Under the pieces are notes generated by a model. The model saw nothing but the letters and a program-made list of their open reading frames with translations. It had not been told where the DNA came from and made no database searches. The translations under genes and the position numbers were made by a program. A DNA stretch of 38,639 bases from Lachnospiraceae bacterium. GTDB taxonomy: Bacteria > Bacillota > Clostridia > Lachnospirales > Lachnospiraceae. The first letter of the stretch is position 1; each line of letters begins with the position of its first letter. The stretch is taken from contig JAEERY010000068.1 in assembly GCA_016286035.1 (NCBI GenBank), forward strand, positions 1 to 38,639, given 5' to 3'. Shown piece by piece: positions 33,366-38,639 of the stretch.

Positions 33366-34244
33366 CTATACTCCCAGGCTATCCATATCTCCGCCAAGCT
33401 TCTGATATATCTTTACAAGTAATAAAGTCACCAGAATGAGTATTATTGAAAGTGCTGCACCCAGCGGCCAGTTGTTTGCACTCTTGAACTGTCTTTCAAT
33501 AAGGTTACCTATCATATCCGTATTTCCGCCGCCCAGGATATTTGATACAAAGAAATAGCCAAGACACGGTATGAAAACCATTATGCATCCTGAAAATATC
33601 CCGCTGGCCGTTAACGGAAGGATCACTTCAAATAATGTCTTTAGAGGCTTTGCTCCAAGATCACTTGATGCTTCAAGCAGGCTATCATCCAATTTCTCTA
33701 TTGCTGTATAAAGAGGAAGAACCATAAAAGGTATAAAGCAATAAACCATACCAAGTACAGTGGTACCTGTCTTATAGAGAAATTCAACCGGTTCGCTTAC
33801 CAATCCGATCGTCATTAACAGTTTGTTTAACCATCCGCTGTTTCCCAGGAATGTTCGCCATCCGTATATTCTGATAAGCGAGTTTGTCCAAAACGGTATG
33901 ATAACGAGCATATAGAATAACTGTTTTTTTCTGCTCTTTGTCCTTGCTATCACATATGCGAACGGATATCCCACCAGAACACAGATCACTGTAGTAACAA
34001 ATGCTATGAGCAACGACTGTGCATATATCTTTAAATAGTCTGTTGAAACAAGTTTGCCATAGTTTGCAGCCGTAAATCTGTATACCACGTTGTAAAACTC
34101 GTCGGTCTGACAAAAGCTCATGACCGCAACAAATATTAGGGGTGCTACTACCAAAAACAAAAGAAGTATTGCCACCGGTCCTACCGTTACCATAGCCGGC
34201 ATCGTATTCGATTTGAATTCATGCTTTGATCTCTTCTTCATCAT
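33366..34244 (-). CDS. potB: Polyamine ABC transporter permease (PotB-like)
   Basis: This roughly 292-residue membrane protein has six helices. The coupling loop EASSDLGAKPLKTLFEVILPLTASGIFSGCIMVFIPCLGYFFV is the EAA motif, and AYVIARTKSRKK and PFWTNSLIRIYGWRTFLG are PotB/PotH blocks. The start is taken at the ATG 34242-34244; a GTG two codons earlier overlaps the AGGAG site itself, and a second ATG directly after is also possible. It pairs with PotC in the importer. Confidence 0.93.
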   Translation of the reverse strand: MMKKRSKHEFKSNTMPAMVTVGPVAILLLFLVVAPLIFVAVMSFCQTDEFYNVVYRFTAANYGKLVSTDYLKIYAQSLLIAFVTTVICVLVGYPFAYVIARTKSRKKQLFYMLVIIPFWTNSLIRIYGWRTFLGNSGWLNKLLMTIGLVSEPVEFLYKTGTTVLGMVYCFIPFMVLPLYTAIEKLDDSLLEASSDLGAKPLKTLFEVILPLTASGIFSGCIMVFIPCLGYFFVSNILGGGNTDMIGNLIERQFKSANNWPLGAALSIILILVTLLLVKIYQKLGGDMDSLGV

Positions 34245-34276
34245 CGACACTCCTTTCGTATTAATCGCTGCCTTTA

Positions 34277-35386
34277 CTAAGCAAGCTTGATCTCATCCAA
34301 AGCCTTGAATATCTTATAACTGTCATTATGAATAAGTACTCCGTCTTCAGGCTCCCAGTACGGATATATCCTGCTTCCTATAGTCGGCAGTTCCTGGCCG
34401 GATAGTCTTTCAATCTTAAGTTCGTTTCCGTTTGGAAGGGAAACAATACATTTAAGCACTGAACCGACATATATAAAATCCTTGACCACCGCAACAAGTT
34501 CAAATCCGTCATGTGGTTTCGTGTCAAATCTCATATTTTCCGGTCTTACCGATACTGTTGCGTATTCCAGTATTGAAAAACTGTCATCACATTTTACTTT
34601 TACCGCACCGTTCTCAAGTGTTACAGTGGCGATGCCCTCTGTTATACTGGTAACACAACCATCATAGATATTTGTCTCTCCTATAAAGGTTGCAACAAAT
34701 CTCGTTGCGGGATGCTCATATATGTCTTTGGGACAGGCCAGCTGATCAACAACACCGTCATGCATTATCGCTATCCTGTCACTCATTGTAAGTGCCTCTT
34801 CCTGATCATGCGTTACATATATAAATGTGATGTTTAACTTTTTTTGCAATCTCTTAAGCTCAAGCTGCATCTGCTTTCTGAGTTTCAGATCAAGTGCTCC
34901 GAGGGGTTCATCAAGTAAAAGAACTCTCGGTCTGTTTATAAGAGCTCTCGCTATCGCCACTCTCTGCTTTTGTCCTCCGGACAACTGACTCGGATATCTG
35001 TTCTCAAAGCCTGTAAGCTGAACCATGTCCATCATCTCAAAGACACGCTGTCTTATCTCATCCTTTGGCACTTTTTTCATCTTTAGGCCATATGCTATGT
35101 TGTCGAAAATGGTTTTATGCGGGAACAGTGCATATGTCTGAAATACTGTATTAACATTTCTTTCAAATGGTTCCTTTTCCTCGATTGACTCCCCTTCAAC
35201 CTTTATGGATCCCGTTGTCGGCTCCTCAAAACCTGCTATCATTCTCAATGTTGTAGTCTTGCCGCATCCGGATGAACCAAGAAGTGTAAGGAATTCACCT
35301 TCGTCAACAGATATGTTTAAGTCCTTTACCACATGGTTAGAACCATATAATTTATTTACACCTGATAATTCAACTATTGTTCCCAT
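34277..35386 (-). CDS. potA: Polyamine ABC transporter ATP-binding protein (PotA)
   Basis: In this 369-residue ATPase, Walker A is GSSGCGKTT, the signature is LSGGQKQRVAIARAL, Walker B is RVLLLDEPLGALD, and the H-loop is YVTHDQEEAL. A C-terminal TOBE-type domain (about 240-369, with SVRPENMRFD) is the usual regulatory part of PotA/MalK-type ATPases. It energises PotBC. It starts 14 bp after the PII gene and is cotranscribed with it, so PII could act on this protein; that is inference from position. Confidence 0.95.
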   Translation of the reverse strand: MGTIVELSGVNKLYGSNHVVKDLNISVDEGEFLTLLGSSGCGKTTTLRMIAGFEEPTTGSIKVEGESIEEKEPFERNVNTVFQTYALFPHKTIFDNIAYGLKMKKVPKDEIRQRVFEMMDMVQLTGFENRYPSQLSGGQKQRVAIARALINRPRVLLLDEPLGALDLKLRKQMQLELKRLQKKLNITFIYVTHDQEEALTMSDRIAIMHDGVVDQLACPKDIYEHPATRFVATFIGETNIYDGCVTSITEGIATVTLENGAVKVKCDDSFSILEYATVSVRPENMRFDTKPHDGFELVAVVKDFIYVGSVLKCIVSLPNGNELKIERLSGQELPTIGSRIYPYWEPEDGVLIHNDSYKIFKALDEIKLA

Positions 35387-35400
35387 GTGAACACCTCCGC

Positions 35401-35751
35401 TTACAGTGCCTTGACACCTCTCTCGCCTGTACGAATCCTTATGGCGTCTTCTATGTTTCTAATGAATATCTTTCCGTCTCCTACATGATCTGTCGCACAT
35501 ACCTCTCTGATATTCATGATCACCTTTTCAACATCCTTATCAGCTACTACTACCTCAACTTTTATCTTCGGGAGTAAATTGATCGTGGTCTTAAGACCTT
35601 TGATCTCATTCACAGTCCCCTCGGAAGATCCTTTCTGGGTACCACATCCCATCGCCGTTGAGAGTGTCATACCACCGCAGTGAACTTTATCAAGAACATC
35701 CTTAACATCTTCTAACTTTTCCGGTCTGATAATGATAATTAACTCTTTCAT
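35401..35751 (-). CDS. PII-family nitrogen regulatory protein
   Basis: This 116-residue trimeric signal protein senses 2-oxoglutarate and ATP/ADP. KELIIIIRPEKLEDVKDVLDK opens the PII fold; KIKVEVVVADKDVEKVIMNI, VGDGKIFIRNIEDAIRIRTGERG is the B- and C-loop block, complete with TGERG. The T-loop reads GCGTQKGSSEGTVNEIKGLKTTINLLPK: it is slightly longer than in GlnB/GlnK, and the tyrosine that is uridylylated in enteric GlnB is missing. It is the first gene of the polyamine-importer operon rather than next to amtB or glnA. It could gate the transporter, act as a nitrogen sensor for the cluster, or belong to a NifI- or PotN-like subgroup. Confidence 0.9.
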   Translation of the reverse strand: MKELIIIIRPEKLEDVKDVLDKVHCGGMTLSTAMGCGTQKGSSEGTVNEIKGLKTTINLLPKIKVEVVVADKDVEKVIMNIREVCATDHVGDGKIFIRNIEDAIRIRTGERGVKAL

Positions 35752-35794
35752 GTCTGTATCCTCCTATAAAGGTTTATACCTGCTTGAAATGAAA

Positions 35795-35824
35795 CAAGGG
35801 AACTGTGCTAAGCCAGCTCCCTTG
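35795..35824 (-). terminator. Leader hairpin before the PII-pot operon
   Basis: On the minus strand CAAGGGAGCTG pairs with CAGTTCCCTTG (11 bp, one wobble), followed by TTTCATTT. It is about 29 nt after the predicted start and 43 nt before the PII gene. The T tail is weaker than in the sister hairpins. It is 105 bp past the LuxR stop. Confidence 0.6.
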
Positions 35825-35859
35825 CCAAATACTCTTCGCAATATGTTTTTGATATGAGT

Positions 35860-35888
35860 ACTATAAATCATTGTCTATGCCATTTCAA
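35860..35888 (-). promoter_or_regulatory. Promoter of the PII-pot operon
   Basis: TTGAAA (35883-35888) and TATAGT (35860-35865) are separated by 17 bp on the minus strand, a good vegetative promoter about 100 nt before the PII start codon. Confidence 0.65.
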
Positions 35889-35911
35889 CTAATCAAAATA
35901 GCCATTTTCAT

Positions 35912-35928
35912 ACTACTTTTTAAGTAGT
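35912..35928. promoter_or_regulatory. 17-bp perfect palindrome, candidate regulator site (copy 1)
   Basis: The minus strand reads ACTACTTAAAAAGTAGT: two 7-bp arms around a 3-bp centre. It begins one base after the stop of the LuxR-type gene and is centred about 67 bp before the predicted start of the PII-pot transcript, the classic place for a LuxR/NarL-type activator site. Confidence 0.6.
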
Positions 35929-35929
35929 T

Positions 35930-36679
35930 TTAATCCTTTTCCCTAATCATTTTGAAAAGTCCGACTCTATTGTTTATACCTAATTTTCGGTACAGGTTCA
36001 AAATATGCTTCTTAAGAGTATTCTCCGATATTACCAACGAGTCGCATATAGTAGTGTTGTCTCTTCCTTCCATCAGCAGCCTCAAAATGGTCTCTTCTCT
36101 GCGGGTGAGTCCGTATTTTTCTGTTGCTCCGGCTACCGAAAGCTTCTCACTTATCAGATTTCCGCTCTTCTTCTGCTGATATAACCTGAATGCCAGATGA
36201 TCTTTCAAAAGGTCCAGGATAAAAATATCATCATAAATAAAATCATCCTTACCTATAGTTCTGTAGAAAGTTATGACTCCGACAAACTCCTTTTTTCTAG
36301 CAAGCACCATTTGCAAAGAATAATGCCATTTGTTTGTCTTGTACACTTTCTTATAATAATCTGTCTCTACTCTCTTGGAATCATCGATAATGTCCGTTTC
36401 TCTGTATATGAGAGTTTTTCCGCTGTAAAGGATACCTCGACTGTAATCTATCTCATCATATGCGATCGACATATCCTCTTCACAGTTAAACAGAACCGGC
36501 GAAACAAGTTTATTCTCACCATCGGGAGAAGCTAAAAGAAAATCAGCGCTGTCATAATCTATAAGCATTTTCATCTGCTCAAGAAACTGTTCACGCATCT
36601 CATTGATATTACTCATTGTATAGATTTTGTAGATGATACTGTTTAGGAGTATCCAGTCATTGGTATCTAATGTTCTCAT
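35930..36679 (-). CDS. LuxR-family transcriptional regulator
   Basis: The ATG at 36677-36679 is chosen because AGGAGG lies 8 nt upstream; an ATG two codons earlier is only 2 nt from the site. The 249-residue protein has an N-terminal GAF-like or unassigned sensory part (about 1-165, with DYDSADFLLASPDGE and MVLARKKEFVGVITFYR). A C-terminal LuxR helix-turn-helix follows (YGLTRREETILRLLMEGRDNTTICDSLVISENTLKKHILNLYRKLGI). No receiver or ANTAR domain is seen. It lies directly upstream of the PII-pot operon on the same strand and is the obvious candidate for binding the palindromes at 35912 and 30200. Its own leader carries two terminator hairpins. Confidence 0.88.
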   Translation of the reverse strand: MRTLDTNDWILLNSIIYKIYTMSNINEMREQFLEQMKMLIDYDSADFLLASPDGENKLVSPVLFNCEEDMSIAYDEIDYSRGILYSGKTLIYRETDIIDDSKRVETDYYKKVYKTNKWHYSLQMVLARKKEFVGVITFYRTIGKDDFIYDDIFILDLLKDHLAFRLYQQKKSGNLISEKLSVAGATEKYGLTRREETILRLLMEGRDNTTICDSLVISENTLKKHILNLYRKLGINNRVGLFKMIREKD

Positions 36680-36695
36680 AAGCATATCCTCCTAA

Positions 36696-36726
36696 AAAGG
36701 CATTCTGCTATACGCAAAACGCCTTT
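36696..36726 (-). terminator. Second leader terminator of the LuxR-type gene
   Basis: On the minus strand AAAGGCGTTTTGC pairs along all 13 positions (two wobbles) with GCAGAATGCCTTT around GTATA, followed by TT and then the AGGAGG site. The hairpin ends 2 nt before the ribosome site, so it could affect both elongation and translation. Confidence 0.75.
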
Positions 36727-36742
36727 GTCTGCAAATAAAAAC

Positions 36743-36767
36743 GGGAGCTCACATATTGTGAACTCCC
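36743..36767 (-). terminator. First leader terminator of the LuxR-type gene
   Basis: On the minus strand GGGAGTTCACA pairs with TGTGAGCTCCC (11 bp, one wobble, 3-nt loop), followed by GTTTTTATTT: a canonical intrinsic terminator. The upstream neighbour is on the other strand, so it must lie in this gene's own leader, about 8 nt after the predicted start. Confidence 0.85.
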
Positions 36768-36781
36768 TTGTTCATATTAAT

Positions 36782-36810
36782 GATTTATCATAATGATTTT
36801 GTTTTGTCAA
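36782..36810 (-). promoter_or_regulatory. Promoter of the LuxR-type gene
   Basis: A perfect TTGACA (36805-36810) with TAAATC (36782-36787, 17 bp) or ATAAAT (16 bp) as -10 on the minus strand. The rest of the gap to 36948 has an imperfect palindrome GTAATG-ATATTAC-CATTAC (36829-36847) and must hold the divergent promoter of the SemiSWEET gene. Confidence 0.65.
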
Positions 36811-36948
36811 CAAGAATCCCCTCTGTGAAGTAATGATATTACCATTACCTCTTCCAAATAAGTATAAATATAATCAGATGGTGTAATTGTTTTATACTGC
36901 ATGTAAATCTAAAATCTAACCATATATCAAATGTACGGGTGATTATAT

Positions 36949-37245
36949 ATGAAGAGTCTGATCGCTACTGTTTTTGTTACAGTATATTACATTTTGAATT
37001 ATACAAAATCCATTCCCATCATATATAAGGCTATAACGACCAAAGAGACAGATGACTATTCTCTTACATCAATAGCCATCGCTTATGTAGCCAATGTATC
37101 ATGGGTAATATACATTGCTCTTACACTCCAGTCTGTTGTTGTCTATATAGGTACATTTGTCGACTGGTTACTATTGACCACGGTTGATTTTTTCATTCTG
37201 TATTACAGGTTCAAACGTAAACATCACTCCGCTACTTGTAATTGA
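36949..37245 (+). CDS. SemiSWEET/PQ-loop small membrane transporter
   Basis: This 98-residue protein has three membrane helices, the size of bacterial SemiSWEETs, which dimerise to form a sugar uniporter. The PQ-loop-like block SIPIIYKAITTKETDDYSLTSIAI fits the family pattern (Pro in helix 1, then K.T......S). It ends with a basic tail. It is divergent from the LuxR-type gene, and its last 14 bp overlap the 3' end of the opposite EamA gene. SemiSWEETs usually carry sugars; next to amine genes the substrate is open. No strong ribosome site is visible (GGGTGAT about 11 nt upstream is weak). Confidence 0.7.
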   Translation: MKSLIATVFVTVYYILNYTKSIPIIYKAITTKETDDYSLTSIAIAYVANVSWVIYIALTLQSVVVYIGTFVDWLLLTTVDFFILYYRFKRKHHSATCN

Positions 37246-37660
37246 TCAGTCCCAATCCCACAAGACATACCATTATTCCGATCACTTTATTCCATGTTAT
37301 GGATTCATGATATATCGCAAAGCCGACAAAGATCAGTACAACAGCAACTATTGCTGCCTGTACGATCTGAGCTGTACTTACCGTCCATCCTGCCTTAAAC
37401 GCATAAATGAATCCAACCTCTAAACCTACAACAGATAACCCCAATACAAACGGGGCCCAGTTTGCTTTATGATATTCCTGAATTAAATTTACATCTTTGT
37501 TTATCACAACGTAGAAAACAAATGCCACAACAGCACCTATCAGATAGGTGATCGTCAGTGAAGCAAACGGATTCATACCGTCAGGCACAGACTTAGCACT
37601 TACCTGATAAAACACATTGGATAATACTATTAGAATAAGCGGCCATACATAATTTATCAT
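37232..37660 (-). CDS. EamA/DMT-superfamily half-size transporter
   Basis: This 142-residue protein has five likely membrane helices, the single-repeat form of the drug/metabolite transporter superfamily. MNPFASLTITYLIGAVVAFVFYVV and TAQIVQAAIVAVVLIFVGFAIYHESITWNKVIGIMVCLVGLGLI are typical EamA blocks (E before the last helix included). It probably works as a dimer, exporting or importing a small metabolite. It starts 4 bp after the stop of the C26 amidotransferase gene, so it is cotranscribed with it. Confidence 0.85.
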   Translation of the reverse strand: MINYVWPLILIVLSNVFYQVSAKSVPDGMNPFASLTITYLIGAVVAFVFYVVINKDVNLIQEYHKANWAPFVLGLSVVGLEVGFIYAFKAGWTVSTAQIVQAAIVAVVLIFVGFAIYHESITWNKVIGIMVCLVGLGLINYK

Positions 37661-37664
37661 AGAT

Positions 37665-38372
37665 TCACCTTTCGTTACACTGACTTACAAACTCTCTAAA
37701 TATCTTCTTACTGTTTTCATCCCTTCTGAATGAAAACTCAGGATGCCATTGAAACGCCCATACAAATTTCTTCCCCGGTATCTCAATCGCCTCTGTTATT
37801 CCATCTTCAGATACAGCCATGCTTTTTACACTTTCAGCTTTTTGTTTTATAGCCTGATGGTGATAGCTGTTGACCCAGATCGACCTCATATTTAACAGTC
37901 TATACAGCCCGCTGTCTTCATTTATACTCACTCTGTGAACAGGGATATCATATGGCGGAGACTGATGATGTTCGATATATGAAAGGCGCTGCGTTTTAAG
38001 GTCCTGATAAAGTGTACCTCCCAGATAGACATTTAAAAACTGTATTCCTCTGCATATCCCGAGGATTGGAATGTCTATTTCCAAAGCCTGTATTAGCAGT
38101 TCCTTTTCCATCTTATCCCGTTCACTACATATATCTCCACACTCAGCAATCTGTGTATCTCCATAAAGCTTTGGATCAACATCATGACCGCCTGTTAAGA
38201 GTATCCCCTGAACAGTATTAAGCAACTGCCTTATCATTTCCTTATCATCCGTTAAAGGAAGCATTACAGGAATACCGCCTGCTTCTTCTACCCCGTCCAT
38301 ATAGCCTGGCAGCATCCATAAGCTGTCTTTCTTTTCATCTACCAATGGTACTATTCCAATGATCGGCTTCAT
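37665..38372 (-). CDS. Gamma-glutamyl-gamma-aminobutyrate hydrolase-like class I amidotransferase (peptidase C26)
   Basis: The ATG at 38370-38372 has GGAGGG 6 nt upstream, giving 235 residues that start MKPIIGIVPLVDEK, the usual start of the family. The catalytic Cys lies in ILGICRGIQFLNVYLGG, the His and Glu in WAFQWHPEFSF, and LTGGHDVDPKLYG is the conserved loop. Relatives (PuuD) hydrolyse gamma-glutamyl-GABA in the putrescine-degradation pathway of enteric bacteria; other members cleave gamma-glutamyl amides of amines or amino acids. Its position next to polyamine uptake genes supports a gamma-glutamyl-amine substrate. No gamma-glutamyl-amine synthetase (PuuA) is visible in the window. Confidence 0.88.
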   Translation of the reverse strand: MKPIIGIVPLVDEKKDSLWMLPGYMDGVEEAGGIPVMLPLTDDKEMIRQLLNTVQGILLTGGHDVDPKLYGDTQIAECGDICSERDKMEKELLIQALEIDIPILGICRGIQFLNVYLGGTLYQDLKTQRLSYIEHHQSPPYDIPVHRVSINEDSGLYRLLNMRSIWVNSYHHQAIKQKAESVKSMAVSEDGITEAIEIPGKKFVWAFQWHPEFSFRRDENSKKIFREFVSQCNER

Positions 38373-38390
38373 ATATTTCCCTCCAAAACA

Positions 38391-38438
38391 AAAAGACAAA
38401 AGCACCTTTAGGCGCCTTTGCCTTTTGATAATATTATC
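38391..38438 (-). promoter_or_regulatory. Promoter with immediate terminator hairpin before the C26 amidotransferase gene
   Basis: On the minus strand a TGTGATAAT extended -10 (GATAAT at 38433-38438) is followed by a 16-bp stem (38391-38426; 5' arm AAAAGGCAAAGGCGCC, TAAA loop, four wobbles) and TTTTTGTTTT. The RNA would begin at the foot of the hairpin. The gene starts 19 nt after the hairpin. From TGATAATAT to GCGCC this element differs from the one at 24146-24194 at only about three positions. Confidence 0.65.
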
Positions 38439-38457
38439 ACAGATATCGATATCTGTG
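38438..38457. promoter_or_regulatory. 20-bp perfect palindrome beside the -10 element
   Basis: CACAGATATC and its exact complement GATATCTGTG abut without spacer. The palindrome fills the region upstream of the GATAAT -10 of the C26 amidotransferase promoter, so a bound protein would cover the polymerase site: a good repressor operator candidate. Confidence 0.6.
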
Positions 38458-38473
38458 CCAGTAATTTTGTAAT

Positions 38474-38501
38474 TTGACGTTCAATATATATCTTTTATAA
38501 T
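38474..38501 (+). promoter_or_regulatory. Plus-strand promoter-like pair, target unknown
   Basis: TTGACG (38474-38479) and TATAAT (38496-38501) are 16 bp apart on the plus strand. No plus-strand gene is visible before the right edge; it may serve a gene or small RNA outside, or be fortuitous in AT-rich DNA. Confidence 0.35.
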
Positions 38502-38575
38502 ATAGTATTGGTAGGCAACTTTTTTATCGAGATGATCAAAATGCTACGATCCACACAAGGTCCGACAAAATAAAA

Positions 38576-38610
38576 GACTTGAAGTCCACTAAAATCAAGG
38601 ATTCCAAGTC
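38576..38610 (-). terminator. Terminator of a minus-strand gene beyond the right edge
   Basis: On the minus strand GACTTGGAATCC pairs with GGACTTCAAGTC (12 bp, one mismatch, 11-nt loop), followed by TTTTATTTTG. The 38458-38639 stretch otherwise shows no gene. Confidence 0.65.
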
Positions 38611-38639
38611 TTAAAATCGCGTGTGCTAGAGGATTCGAA

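Noticed and set aside
32725-33405. Open frame of 226 codons on the plus strand
   Set aside because: It is the exact antisense of the PotC permease, whose own frame has clear family motifs; the long frame reflects codon use.
36696-36767. ANTAR-protein binding motif (two hairpins with A1/G4 hexaloops)
   Set aside because: Two hairpins are present, but the loops are 3 and 5 nt and lack the A1/G4 pattern; the neighbouring regulator has a LuxR domain, not ANTAR. Antitermination by another factor stays open.
38438-38460. Possible sigma-54 promoter (TGGCAC on the minus strand)
   Set aside because: The -24-like TGGCAC is present but no GC dinucleotide occurs at the required distance for the -12 element; the matching site near 24207 (TGGTAT) fails too.

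Overview
The window looks like chromosomal DNA of an anaerobic, low-to-mid GC Firmicute, most likely a Lachnospiraceae (Butyrivibrio/Roseburia-like). The grounds are strong AGGAGG ribosome sites, LacI-controlled pentose and xylan genes, the UmuC plus small YolD-like protein pair, and clostridial-type catabolic genes. No rRNA, tRNA, CRISPR array, transposase or phage gene was seen. Most genes lie on the minus strand.

Region 1 (1-7734) is a plant-sugar locus. It holds a sugar ABC-transporter lipoprotein running off the left edge, an L-fucose/L-arabinose-superfamily isomerase, a DUF4867-type protein, a xylulokinase, a divergent LacI regulator with a palindromic operator candidate, and a GH39 beta-xylosidase. 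Region 2 (7735-14806) holds a small unknown protein, glmS with its own promoter, and a larB-larC-umuC-yolD-like run preceded by two small unknown membrane proteins. Region 3 (14882-22426) is signalling: a 1197-residue hybrid histidine kinase with REC and HPt domains, a c-di-GMP phosphodiesterase with a degenerate GGDEF domain, a CPBP intramembrane protease, and a TetR-GNAT pair.

Region 4 (22582-38426) is the most interesting part and appears to be a nitrogen/amine utilisation island. A six-gene operon (30019 to 24274) encodes an ornithine-cyclodeaminase-family protein, a split flavin/iron-sulfur amine dehydrogenase resembling HcnABC, octopine oxidase and heterotetrameric sarcosine oxidase, and an iron alcohol dehydrogenase. 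A second operon (35751 to 30216) encodes a PII signal protein, a complete PotABCD polyamine importer and a second ornithine-cyclodeaminase paralogue. A LuxR-type regulator, a SemiSWEET, an EamA transporter, a gamma-glutamyl-GABA-hydrolase-like amidotransferase and an AGCS amino-acid:sodium symporter flank them. A plausible reading is uptake of polyamine- or opine-like amines, oxidative cleavage to an aldehyde or oxo acid plus an amine, and aldehyde reduction.

The transcription units of this island share an unusual layout. Each probable promoter is followed almost at once by an intrinsic-terminator hairpin whose 5' arm resembles CAARGGMGYY, and two units also carry a common 17-bp palindrome. 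I read this as a coordinated attenuation or antitermination regulon; the trans-acting signal is unknown.
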